Source: an uncultured Clostridia bacterium (GTDB lineage Bacteria > Bacillota > Clostridia > Oscillospirales > CAG-272). Taken from it: a stretch of DNA of 10,509 bases. The DNA lies in NCBI GenBank assembly GCA_947627815.1, contig CANQXN010000051.1, positions 1 through 10,509 on the forward strand, written 5' to 3'. The translations under genes and the position numbers were made by a program. How positions within the stretch are numbered: position 1 is the stretch's first letter; each line of letters opens with the position of its first letter. The notes under the pieces are model-generated. The model was not told the origin of the DNA, did no database searches, and worked only from the letters and a program-made list of their open reading frames with translations. Shown here one piece after another: positions 1 to 5,548 of this stretch.

Positions 1-583
1 CGAGGACCTGCCTACCGTGACGGTTCAGGGCAAGACCTACCGGTTTTTAAACAATGTCGGCTTCGGCATCGACGGCTACTGCTGCGAAGTGGCGGACAAA
101 CACCGCGCCGTATCCGACAAGCCCATCAATTATACCGCCATCGCGATCAAAGGCCTGCTCTTTCATTTCAAACAGGTGACCGCCAAAGTGACGGTAGACG
201 GCAAGACCGAAACATACCGCAATGTATGGCTCGCGCCCACCATGAACGGCCGCTTTTACGGCGGCGGGATGATGGCGGCGCCCCAGCAGGATCGCCTCGA
301 TCCCGAAGGAAAGCTCTCTTTGCTTATCATGTACAAAAAAAGCCGCTTGGCCACGCTGATTGCCTTCCCTTCCATCTTCAAAGGTGAACATATTAAAAAG
401 ACAAAAATGGTACATGTTGTGACCGGACACGAAATGCATGTGGAGTTTGACCGCCCCTGCGCCTTGCAGATCGACGGCGAAACCTTCTTGGGCGTCACCG
501 AATACACGGCGCACGCCGGCGCCATCCGGAGCGCACATGCTTTGGCTCCTGTGCAAGAGACCGTGGGTGCAACCAACGCTTGA
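1..583 (+). CDS. Diacylglycerol/lipid kinase, YegS/BmrU family (C-terminal part, 5' truncated)
   Basis: The open frame runs in from the left edge (first full codon at base 2) to a TGA at 581-583, giving about 193 residues of a protein that would normally be about 300. Visible are the NNVGFGIDG segment, which matches the N-x-x-G-x-G-x-D pattern after the catalytic domain of DAGK-like lipid kinases, a NGRFYGGGM segment, and the C-terminal beta-rich part with DPEGKL and CALQIDGE. The family phosphorylates diacylglycerol or related lipids with ATP at the cytoplasmic membrane face. The N-terminal GGDGT nucleotide-binding motif lies outside the window. A GTG at base 17 is an internal valine, not a start. 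The nearest neighbour, araC-like, is convergent, so this is the end of its transcription unit. Which lipid is phosphorylated cannot be told from sequence. Confidence 0.85.
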   Translation, partial: EDLPTVTVQGKTYRFLNNVGFGIDGYCCEVADKHRAVSDKPINYTAIAIKGLLFHFKQVTAKVTVDGKTETYRNVWLAPTMNGRFYGGGMMAAPQQDRLDPEGKLSLLIMYKKSRLATLIAFPSIFKGEHIKKTKMVHVVTGHEMHVEFDRPCALQIDGETFLGVTEYTAHAGAIRSAHALAPVQETVGATNA

Positions 584-607
584 GCGTTTCACTCAGCCTG
601 TTATATG

Positions 608-631
608 AAAAAAGCGCCGTCCTGACGGCGC
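608..631 (-). terminator. Intrinsic terminator for the AraC-family gene
   Basis: A perfect 8-bp stem (614-621 with 624-631, GCGCCGTC/GACGGCGC; seven pairs if a 4-nt loop is required) is followed on the minus strand by a run of six T (608-613). It lies about 65 bp past the stop of the minus-strand AraC-type gene. It is also the left part of a larger inverted repeat. Confidence 0.65.
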
Positions 632-686
632 GTGCATTTTCAAAAAACGGCATAGCCGTTTACGATGCACGCCGCGCGGGCGGCGC
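614..686. repeat. Nested inverted repeat (cruciform-like) between convergent genes
   Basis: The two terminator hairpins are themselves imperfect complements: 614-637 pairs with 665-686. This includes a perfect 8-bp match, GCGTGCAT (630-637) with ATGCACGC (665-672). A third hairpin, AAACGGC/GCCGTTT (645-651 with 655-661, loop ATA), sits in the centre. The stretch can therefore fold either as three small hairpins or as one long stem with an internal hairpin. The flanks are A-rich on the left and T-rich on the right. Confidence 0.6.
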
Positions 687-692
687 TTTTTC
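670..692 (+). terminator. Intrinsic terminator for the lipid kinase gene
   Basis: A GC-only 6-bp stem, CGCCGC (670-675) with GCGGCG (680-685), is followed by C and five T (687-691) on the plus strand. It sits just before the convergent AraC stop codon (696-698), so it would stop read-through from the lipid kinase into the opposing gene. Confidence 0.65.
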
Positions 693-695
693 TTG

Positions 696-1484
696 TCAGC
701 GTTTTAAAGAAAAAGGCGTTTTGCCGGTGTTTTTCCTAAAAAGACGGGCGAAATAATTGGGATCGGAAAAGCCGCAGCAGAGGGCGGCCTCCGTCACCGT
801 CATATCGGTATGGGAAAGAAGTTCCGACGCCTTGCGGATGCGCAGCGCGTTGATATAGGCTTTGGCGGTCATGCCGGTCGCCTCCCGGAAAACGCAACAA
901 AAATGCCCCTCGCTGAGGTGTACAATGCCGGCCAGCTCCGCCGTGGTGATCTTTTCGGTATAATTTTCATTGATATAGCGAATGGCGCTGTTGACTTTAT
1001 CGAGCTTTTGCAGCCGGTGCAGATACAAACTCTCGGACAGGGTTTCCTGCGCGTAATGTTTGGCGAGATAGGCCACGAGCAGATGCGTATACCCCTTGAT
1101 TTCGTGGCGGTAGCCGGAGGAAGCGGCGCGAAAGCTGGCATAGATTTTGGCAAAAAAGTCCGCCACGACGCCGTCATGGTTCAGGCGCTGAAAAACGATA
1201 TGGGTATCATCGAAAAAGGAAGGCGGCAGGATCATACAGCCATACGAGCATTTGCCTTCCAGTCCCTGATGAAGTTCGTTGCCGTTGATGATCACGCAGT
1301 CGTTTTCGGAAAGCGCGATCTGCTCGTCGCCACAGCGCAGCAGCGCCTGCCCCTGAAAGATAAAATGGATCTCAGTGTGTTCGTGCCAATGCAGGGAAAA
1401 TCGGTATGGCTCCTCCACATAATCGAGCAGGCGCACCGGAAAATTGCTCTCCGGCATTTTTTCGTATAAGGTCAGATCGTTCAA
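696..1484 (-). CDS. AraC-family transcriptional regulator with N-terminal cupin sensor
   Basis: A 262-residue protein. Residues 1-90 form a cupin-like arm with HWHEHTE at 32-38, typical of AraC-family effector domains that bind sugars or small metabolites. Residues of about 160-262 form the paired helix-turn-helix domain (KITTAELAGIVHLSEGHFCC, then the second HTH ending CGFSDPNYFARLFRKNTGKTP), which is the most conserved AraC/XylS signature. The start is a TTG at 1484-1482, chosen because a GGAGGA Shine-Dalgarno (1491-1496) lies exactly 6 nt upstream and the cupin begins straight after. It is divergent from the Gfo/Idh/MocA oxidoreductase, with overlapping promoters, which makes that gene the likeliest target. 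The effector is unknown. AraC family membership is secure; the target is inference. Confidence 0.93.
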   Translation of the reverse strand: MNDLTLYEKMPESNFPVRLLDYVEEPYRFSLHWHEHTEIHFIFQGQALLRCGDEQIALSENDCVIINGNELHQGLEGKCSYGCMILPPSFFDDTHIVFQRLNHDGVVADFFAKIYASFRAASSGYRHEIKGYTHLLVAYLAKHYAQETLSESLYLHRLQKLDKVNSAIRYINENYTEKITTAELAGIVHLSEGHFCCVFREATGMTAKAYINALRIRKASELLSHTDMTVTEAALCCGFSDPNYFARLFRKNTGKTPFSLKR

Positions 1485-1537
1485 AGAAATTCCTCCGCAA
1501 ATCTGAAATTTGTGCTATAGCGGCTGAAAAAGATATA

Positions 1538-1566
1538 TTGCTTTTTATCTGCTCTGATTCTATAAT
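1538..1566 (+). promoter_or_regulatory. SigA-type promoter for the Gfo/Idh/MocA oxidoreductase
   Basis: Plus strand: -35 TTGCTT (1538-1543), 17-nt spacer, perfect -10 TATAAT (1561-1566). The start would be near 1573, leaving a leader of about 170 nt. The two -10 boxes of this pair touch (1557-1562 and 1561-1566), so RNA polymerase cannot occupy both promoters at once. The near-palindrome GAAAA-tat-TTTTC (1595-1607) just beyond is a possible operator, but nothing proves it. Confidence 0.65.
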
Positions 1567-1585
1567 AAAACCGTTGATTTGTCAA
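1557..1585 (-). promoter_or_regulatory. SigA-type promoter for the AraC-family gene
   Basis: Read on the minus strand: -35 TTGACA (1585-1580), 17-nt spacer, -10 TAGAAT (1562-1557). Transcription would start near 1550, giving a leader of about 65 nt. It overlaps the plus-strand promoter of the divergent oxidoreductase. Confidence 0.75.
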
Positions 1586-1653
1586 GAAAACCGCGAAAAT
1601 ATTTTTCTTTTCCGCATTATGAGCAAAATCTTATCCCTTATGCCCGATCCGCC

Positions 1654-1708
1654 TCTTTTCAAGAGAGAAAAGAACGCGGCAAAATGCGGACAAAAGCGCG
1701 ATTTGCCG
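1654..1708 (+). other. Structured 5' leader of the oxidoreductase gene
   Basis: The predicted 170-nt leader holds two hairpins. The first is TCTTTTC (1654-1660) with GAAAAGA (1667-1673). The second pairs 1677-1688 with 1697-1708 (CGGCAAA/TTTGCCG plus GCG/CGC, two mismatches, 8-nt loop) and is followed by four T (1709-1712). The second resembles a weak terminator or attenuator. No known riboswitch class is recognised. Confidence 0.35.
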
Positions 1709-1742
1709 TTTTGTGTCGGGAAGCGGCGAGGAAGGAAACACC

Positions 1743-2783
1743 ATGAAAATATATAAAGTTGCGCTGATTGGCTGCGGACAAATGGGCGCCGTTCATATGG
1801 ACCATATCTATTATAAAGAAAATGTCCAGGTGGAATATGTCTGCGACAAAATCGAAGAACGCGCCCTGCTCTTTCAGCGCAAATATCATGCCGCACATGC
1901 GGTGTGCGACATAGCGCCCTGCTTAGAAGATCCGGCGGTAGATATCGTCATTATCGCCGTCTATCCCTCGCAGCATCTCTCGATTTTAGAGCAGTGTTTG
2001 GCACACAAAAAGCATGTGCTTTGCGAAAAGCCGATTGCCGCCGACTTGGCCAGCGGCCGCCGTTTTTTGGAGGAGATACGGCAGCATCCCGAATGCAAAG
2101 TGCTGGTGGGACACATTCTCCGTCATAACGCCACCTATCAAAAAGTGGCGGCGCTGATCCACGAGGGCGCCATCGGCCATCCCATCGTCATGCGCATGGC
2201 GCAGAACCACCACACCATGAATCGGAGCCGTTATCTCTCTTTGATGAGCGAAACCTCCCCCATCATTGACTGCGGCGTGCATTATATGGATGTCATGCAG
2301 TGGTTCACGCAGGAAAAAATCACCGAAATCTCCGGCATCGGCGCCCGGGTGGACGACGATGTGCCGGCGCACACCTACGGATACGGCCTTGTCACCGTCA
2401 AGTTGAGCGGCGGCTCCATCGGCTATTATGAAGCTGGCTGGACCAATACCATTTCGGCGAACAACACCAAAGAATTTGTCGGCCCCAAAGGGCGGATCAT
2501 CCTTACCTATGAGAAAGACCGGACGGCCAACAGCGAAGAGGGCGACCTCATCGAGTTATACCGCTATCCGGAAAAAACCTATGAAACCATCAACATTCCC
2601 GGCGACCGCAAGCCCTGCGATGTGCAGTTTGATTATCTCATCAAGATGATCGAGCAAGGGGCGCCGTCGGTGCCGTCTTTGGAAGAATTGGAGGAGAGTT
2701 TTTCCGCCGTGATCAAGGCGGACGCCGCCATCAAAGCGGGTCTTCCGCCGCTCGCGCAGGAAACGAAAAAAAGCAACGCCTGA
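1743..2783 (+). CDS. Gfo/Idh/MocA family NAD(P)-dependent oxidoreductase
   Basis: A 346-residue protein, usual length for the family. The N-terminal Rossmann fold has G10-C-G12-Q-M-G15, the NAD(P) dinucleotide-binding loop. CEKP at 94-97 is the conserved E-K-P motif with the catalytic lysine. DCGVHYMD at 176-183 carries the aspartate and histidine (D176, H180) that line the active site in inositol/glucose-fructose dehydrogenase relatives. These enzymes oxidise or reduce sugars, polyols or their derivatives in the cytoplasm. The ATG at 1743 is preferred over an in-frame GTG at 1713 because AGGAAGG (1729-1735) is well placed before it and the Rossmann strand starts immediately. The gene is divergent from an AraC-type regulator, likely its controller. 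The stop codon lies inside its own terminator stem. The substrate cannot be predicted. Confidence 0.92.
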   Translation: MKIYKVALIGCGQMGAVHMDHIYYKENVQVEYVCDKIEERALLFQRKYHAAHAVCDIAPCLEDPAVDIVIIAVYPSQHLSILEQCLAHKKHVLCEKPIAADLASGRRFLEEIRQHPECKVLVGHILRHNATYQKVAALIHEGAIGHPIVMRMAQNHHTMNRSRYLSLMSETSPIIDCGVHYMDVMQWFTQEKITEISGIGARVDDDVPAHTYGYGLVTVKLSGGSIGYYEAGWTNTISANNTKEFVGPKGRIILTYEKDRTANSEEGDLIELYRYPEKTYETINIPGDRKPCDVQFDYLIKMIEQGAPSVPSLEELEESFSAVIKADAAIKAGLPPLAQETKKSNA

Positions 2784-2804
2784 ACCGATCCTTCAGGCGT
2801 TTTT
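2776..2804 (+). terminator. Intrinsic terminator of the oxidoreductase gene
   Basis: A 9-bp perfect stem, ACGCCTGAA (2776-2784) with TTCAGGCGT (2792-2800), 7-nt loop, and a T run (2800-2804). The TGA stop at 2781-2783 is within the left arm, so terminating ribosomes and hairpin folding share the same bases. Confidence 0.88.
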
Positions 2805-2815
2805 CTCTTAATAAC

Positions 2816-2849
2816 AAAAAAGCCGGCAACCGTATGGGCGGTCGCCGAC
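2816..2849 (-). terminator. Intrinsic terminator after tRNA-Arg
   Basis: An 11-bp stem with two G-T wobbles (2839-2849 with 2822-2832), 6-nt loop, followed on the minus strand by six T (2816-2821). It begins 8 nt after the CCA end of the tRNA. A T run on the other side (2852-2856) could let it also act on plus-strand read-through. Confidence 0.85.
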
Positions 2850-2857
2850 TCTTTTTC

Positions 2858-2934
2858 TGGCCTACCCGGGCGGACTCGAACCGCCGACCTTCAGAGTCGG
2901 AGTCTGACGCGCTATCCAACTGCGCTACGGGTAG
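2858..2934 (-). tRNA. tRNA-Arg (anticodon CCG), CCA encoded
   Basis: A full cloverleaf on the minus strand. The acceptor stem is CTACCCG/CGGGTAG with discriminator G and a genomic CCA (2858-2860). The D-arm stem is GCGC/GCGC. The anticodon stem TCAGA/TCTGA carries loop CTCCGAC, giving anticodon CCG, which reads the arginine codon CGG. The T arm is GGCGG-TTCGAGT-CCGCC. Length is 77 nt with CCA. It has its own promoter and terminator, so it is a single-gene unit. Confidence 0.96.
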
Positions 2935-2956
2935 ATACTGCCATCGCAGCTTTTTT

Positions 2957-2985
2957 ATTATAGCAAAAACCCCGCAGGAAGTCAA
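2957..2985 (-). promoter_or_regulatory. SigA-type promoter for tRNA-Arg
   Basis: Minus strand: TTGACT (2985-2980), 17-nt spacer, TATAAT (2962-2957). The predicted start near 2950 gives a leader of about 15 nt before the mature tRNA, usual for a stable-RNA promoter. Confidence 0.85.
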
Positions 2986-3036
2986 CGGTATTTCCAAATT
3001 TTTTTACGAAAGCCTTGTTTTTTTTCTTCTCTGCTC

Positions 3037-3065
3037 TTGATTTTTTTCAAAGGATATGATAGAAT
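3037..3065 (+). promoter_or_regulatory. SigA-type promoter for tRNA-Leu
   Basis: Plus strand: TTGATT (3037-3042), 17-nt spacer, TAGAAT (3060-3065), with an extended -10 TG at 3057-3058. The start would be near 3072, about 8 nt before the tRNA. Confidence 0.78.
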
Positions 3066-3079
3066 AAGCCTGTTAGTGC

Positions 3080-3166
3080 GCCGGTGTGATGGAATTGGCA
3101 GACGTGCTGGACTCAAAATCCAGTGGTAGCGATACCGTGCGGGTTCGACCCCCGCCACCGGCACCA
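3080..3166 (+). tRNA. tRNA-Leu (anticodon CAA), CCA encoded
   Basis: A class II tRNA of 87 nt. The acceptor stem is GCCGGTG (3080-3086) with CACCGGC (3156-3162), discriminator A and encoded CCA (3164-3166). The anticodon stem CTGGA/TCCAG holds loop CTCAAAA, so the anticodon is CAA, reading leucine codon TTG. The long variable arm (around TGGTAGCGATACCGT) is characteristic of Leu. The T loop TTCGACC follows stem GCGGG/CCCGC. Confidence 0.97.
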
Positions 3167-3206
3167 AAAAGCCCTCCGCACCCTTTCAGGGTGCGGAGGG
3201 CTTTTT
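3167..3206 (+). terminator. Strong intrinsic terminator after tRNA-Leu
   Basis: A perfect 14-bp GC-rich stem (3171-3184 with 3188-3201, loop TTC), extended by A run/T run pairing, followed by five T (3202-3206). It starts directly at the CCA end, which suggests efficient termination of tRNA-Leu. The flanking A run makes it potentially bidirectional. Confidence 0.95.
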
Positions 3207-3333
3207 CGTCCCGCGTCAAGGGTCTGAACCCCGTCACGAAGCGCCAGCTTTGTGACTGCGTTTGGCGCTATCCTAACCTCATTCTTCGACCAACAAACTC
3301 GCCAAACGGGGGTTCTGACTCCCCGCTTCAAAC
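3202..3333. repeat. Palindromic intergenic repeat, copy 1
   Basis: This copy shares most of its sequence with 3364-3483: both start with a T run plus cgtcccgcgtcaa and end with ttctgactccccgcttcaaac. Each half is an imperfect reverse complement of the other. CGTTTGGCG (3259-3267) pairs with CGCCAAACG (3300-3308), and tctgaacccc (3223-3232) pairs with most of the ggggttctga stretch (3309-3318). An inner hairpin sits in the left arm: GTCACGAAGC (3233-3242) with GCTTTGTGAC (3247-3256), one wobble, loop GCCA. It is not protein coding; open frames across it are short and continue into tRNA sequence. It could be a REP/MITE-like element or a structured RNA. Confidence 0.7.
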
Positions 3334-3483
3334 ATCCCGCACCCCAAAAGGGCGCAGGGGGAATTTTTTCGTCCCGCGTCAAAGGTCTGAACCCCGTCAC
3401 GAAGTGACTGCGTTTGGCGCAGTAAAACTTCATCTCCCGACTAATAATCCGCCAAACGGGGGTTCTGACTCCCCGCTTCAAAC
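3334..3483. repeat. Palindromic intergenic repeat, copy 2 with leading hairpin
   Basis: The core 3364-3483 matches copy 1, with CGTTTGGCG (3411-3419) opposite CGCCAAACG (3450-3458). Its inner hairpin is shorter: GTCAC (3396-3400), GAA, GTGAC (3404-3408). The 13-14 nt difference from copy 1 falls in the hairpin tip and keeps the stem paired. The leader 3336-3369 is a degenerate hairpin (ccgcacccc, aaaa, gggcgcagg) plus six T, resembling the tRNA-Leu terminator before copy 1. The unit may thus include a terminator-like hairpin. It ends 5 bp before the stop of the minus-strand GH99-like gene. Confidence 0.68.
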
Positions 3484-3488
3484 TTTCC

Positions 3489-4595
3489 TTATCCTCCGAA
3501 TACTTCTTTGACGGCTTCGAGATACGCACAGCCATATTTGTCGTCCGGCTCTAAGTAGCTTGATTCCGTCCATTCGTTCCAGCTGTTAATGGTAATGAGC
3601 GGCGCCGGCAAGTTGTGGCTGTCCACATAGTCGCGCGCTGCCAAAAGCGCCGCCTTGAAATTGTCCGGCGTATTGTCCTTCACCGCAGGCGAAGCGGGGC
3701 GGGTATGCCGGGGATCGTTGTTCCATCCTACCGAAACATGGGGGAAATAAGGCGTCTTCCCTGTCTCCCACTGCCGCCAGATCTTTCTGACATCGGAAAG
3801 AACCTCGGGATAGGCGCGGTTCATGTCGGTAAGATGCACAAATTGATAGTTGGTCATGCTGTCAAAACCCAAGGCTTCTATCACCTCGCGGCTCGGCCGA
3901 ACCTCGCTTTTGTCCACGCCGCTGACATTGAAAGCGCCGTTGCCCCACTTGGTAAGCATGAGATGCAAATCGGGAAATCCCGCCTTCTTCACCTTGTCCC
4001 GAAAGCGCCCGAGCGCCTTTTCGGTCGCCGCAAGCCCGCCGAGGCCGTCCAGCAGATTCTGCAGGTCATAAATCTGAAAAACGGGGCAGCCATCGATTTT
4101 ATAATAGCACGGCAGGCCGAAATATCGCTGAATGACACGGTCGCAGACCACATCGAAGCGGCTGTTGTCGACCCGTCCTGTCCAAACCACTTCTTCGCAG
4201 TCGTCATAGGTCCGCCGATCCCAGCAGGTCGTGGCATCGTGATTGGCCCACATGAGATAAAACCGCATCCGCTCATGATTTTTGGCCTTGAGAAATCCGT
4301 CGTTTAAGCAATTTTCCAAAAACGGTCTTCCGTCATACCAATACCAGTCATAGATAAAAACATTGACCCCATGGTCAGCCGCGGCGTCGATTTCTTTTTC
4401 CATCACGGCGGGATCGGCCTCGTTGACATAGCCCCACAGAGGACGGCGCGGCCAGCCCTCGATCGGAAAATCAAGACCGGCGCGCCGCACCGTTTGCCAC
4501 TCTCCGATGCCTTCCGGCCAGAAGATGCGCGTCCTTCTTTCCTCTCCCGTATAGGCCGGCCAGACATAGGCGGCGACATCATACGCTTGTTTCAT
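3489..4595 (-). CDS. WbsX/GH99-like domain protein (glycosyltransferase WbsX family)
   Basis: A 368-residue protein with the hallmarks of the WbsX / glycoside hydrolase 99-like family. These are an N-terminal aromatic stretch (YVWPAYTGEE, about 10-19), FIYDWYWYDG at 80-89 on the second barrel strand, and SWNEWTE at 338-344 near the C-terminus, followed by LEPD. Such proteins have a TIM barrel and are usually linked to polysaccharide or O-antigen synthesis, or to glycan cleavage; activity is poorly defined. There is no signal peptide, so it is cytoplasmic. The ATG at 4595 is chosen because AAAGGAG lies 6 nt upstream; a longer frame back to 4655 would run inside the upstream gene. It overlaps the end of the MBL gene by 17 bp, so the two are probably translationally coupled. 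No glycan cluster surrounds it, so the substrate is open. Confidence 0.85.
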   Translation of the reverse strand: MKQAYDVAAYVWPAYTGEERRTRIFWPEGIGEWQTVRRAGLDFPIEGWPRRPLWGYVNEADPAVMEKEIDAAADHGVNVFIYDWYWYDGRPFLENCLNDGFLKAKNHERMRFYLMWANHDATTCWDRRTYDDCEEVVWTGRVDNSRFDVVCDRVIQRYFGLPCYYKIDGCPVFQIYDLQNLLDGLGGLAATEKALGRFRDKVKKAGFPDLHLMLTKWGNGAFNVSGVDKSEVRPSREVIEALGFDSMTNYQFVHLTDMNRAYPEVLSDVRKIWRQWETGKTPYFPHVSVGWNNDPRHTRPASPAVKDNTPDNFKAALLAARDYVDSHNLPAPLITINSWNEWTESSYLEPDDKYGCAYLEAVKEVFGG

Positions 4596-5307
4596 GGTTT
4601 TCTCCTTTCGGTTTGTCGCACAAAAAAGTGGCCACGCCCATGTCATAGGCGACAATCGGCTTGCCGAACACTTGCGCCGGCGTCCCGTTGGCCCTGCCCG
4701 CCAAAATCGTTTCGGCCGCCTCGGCGAGCGGCGCTAAAATGGCGGGAGAAAGAGGACAGCTGCCGTGCGAAGGATAAATCAAGTCAAAGGCGCCCGCCGC
4801 CGCCAGCGCCATCAGCCGCCTGACGCTCTGGACATAGGCGTGCATCTCGCGCTGGATACCGAACATGAAGATGCGGCCGTCCTGTACCGGATCGCCGGTA
4901 AAGATTCTGCGGTTGGCTTCATCTAAAAGCGCGATGCTGCCTGGCGTATGCCCGGGGATTTCATAGACGCGAATCAGGCGGCCGCCGAGATCGAGCGTAT
5001 CCCCTTCCCTCACGGGATCGGTCACGCCGCTTCGCCCCTGACTGTTATAATAATTGGAACATTCCGCCGGCGACAGGTAAAAGCGCGAAAAACGCCTATT
5101 GCTGCCGATGTGGTCGGGATCGGCGTGGGTGTTGATGAGCGACAGGGGCAGCGCGGTAAATTCTCGTGCCAGCCGGTCGGCCTCCCGCGTCTGCATACCG
5201 CTGTCGATGAGCAAGGCCCGCGTTTGTCCTGTCAGCAAAAAGAAACGGACGCCCCCTTCATCAAAAATCCAGGTGCTATTGTCTATCTGCGTGATCTGTA
5301 GTGCCAT
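4579..5307 (-). CDS. MBL-fold metallo-hydrolase (metallo-beta-lactamase superfamily)
   Basis: A 242-residue protein with the full order of MBL motifs: LLIDSG at 32-37, THADPDHIG at 60-68, PGHTPGS with H120, TGD with D139 and PSHG with H181. The metal motif is H61-x-D63-x-D65-H66, so the usual second histidine of HxHxDH is an aspartate. The remaining ligands are intact, so an active metal hydrolase is likely; glyoxalase II-like thioester, lactone or phosphoester substrates are all possible. The ATG at 5305-5307 follows an AAAGGGG box, spaced about 9 nt, and the first beta strand begins at once. It is the first gene of an operon with the GH99-like protein, driven by a perfect-consensus promoter. 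It has no signal peptide. Specific substrate unknown. Confidence 0.9.
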   Translation of the reverse strand: MALQITQIDNSTWIFDEGGVRFFLLTGQTRALLIDSGMQTREADRLAREFTALPLSLINTHADPDHIGSNRRFSRFYLSPAECSNYYNSQGRSGVTDPVREGDTLDLGGRLIRVYEIPGHTPGSIALLDEANRRIFTGDPVQDGRIFMFGIQREMHAYVQSVRRLMALAAAGAFDLIYPSHGSCPLSPAILAPLAEAAETILAGRANGTPAQVFGKPIVAYDMGVATFLCDKPKGENHETSV

Positions 5308-5345
5308 CCTTGTTTTCCCCTTTGTTTTCTGCCTTTTTCACCGTC

Positions 5346-5374
5346 ATTATATCCCGATCCTTTGGCTCTGTCAA
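5346..5374 (-). promoter_or_regulatory. Perfect-consensus SigA promoter for the MBL/GH99-like operon
   Basis: Minus strand: TTGACA (5374-5369), 17-nt spacer, TATAAT (5351-5346). Both boxes match the consensus exactly. The start near 5339 gives a leader of about 30 nt. No operator palindrome is obvious, so high basal expression is expected. Confidence 0.88.
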
Positions 5375-5417
5375 GGCTTGTTTCCTCCGCTTTTTTGGCT
5401 TTTTTTACAAAAAAGAC

Positions 5418-5445
5418 TTGCTTTTTTTGAAAAGCGTGTTATAAT
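5418..5445 (+). promoter_or_regulatory. SigA-type promoter for the TPP riboswitch/cytX unit
   Basis: Plus strand: TTGCTT (5418-5423), 16-nt spacer, TATAAT (5440-5445) with an extended -10 TG at 5437-5438. The start near 5452 is immediately before the aptamer, as expected for a riboswitch leader. Confidence 0.78.
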
Positions 5446-5454
5446 GTCCTTGAC

Positions 5455-5548
5455 AATTCAATGGGGAGCTTGTGCGACAGGCTGAGAGGAAGGTAGACCT
5501 TCGACCCAATACCTGATTTGGATAATGCCAACGTAGGGAAACTTCAAC
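5455..5548 (+). promoter_or_regulatory. TPP (thiamine pyrophosphate) riboswitch aptamer
   Basis: The thi-box signatures are present in order: GGGGAGC (5463-5469), the P2 stem AGCTTGT/ACAGGCT with loop GCG, CTGAGAGG (5482-5489), the P3 stem AAGGT..ACCTT, then ACCTGATTTGGATAATGCC and AACGTAGGGAA (5530-5540). This is the conserved two-armed TPP aptamer. Binding of TPP should repress the downstream transporter gene by favouring the terminator at 5570-5606. Exact ends of P1 are approximate. Confidence 0.97.

Noticed and set aside
3202..3483. CRISPR array
   Set aside because: Only two long, imperfect palindromic copies; no short regularly spaced repeats and no cas genes.
2858..3483. Integrated mobile element at the tRNA genes
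   Set aside because: Both tRNAs are complete, with no duplicated tRNA 3' end and no integrase, transposase or phage gene in the window.
3086..3535. Open frames on both strands through tRNA-Leu and the repeats, with repeated peptide segments such as GVRTPVWR
   Set aside because: These are translations of tRNA and of the palindromic repeats; no ribosome binding sites, and the repeated peptide simply reflects the repeated DNA.
3615..4307. Long plus-strand open frame opposite the GH99-like gene
   Set aside because: Antisense shadow of a recognised protein, with no start signal or recognisable domain.
4596..4655. Longer N-terminus for the GH99-like protein
   Set aside because: The extra 20 residues are read through the end of the MBL gene and show no family similarity; a good Shine-Dalgarno sits directly before 4595.
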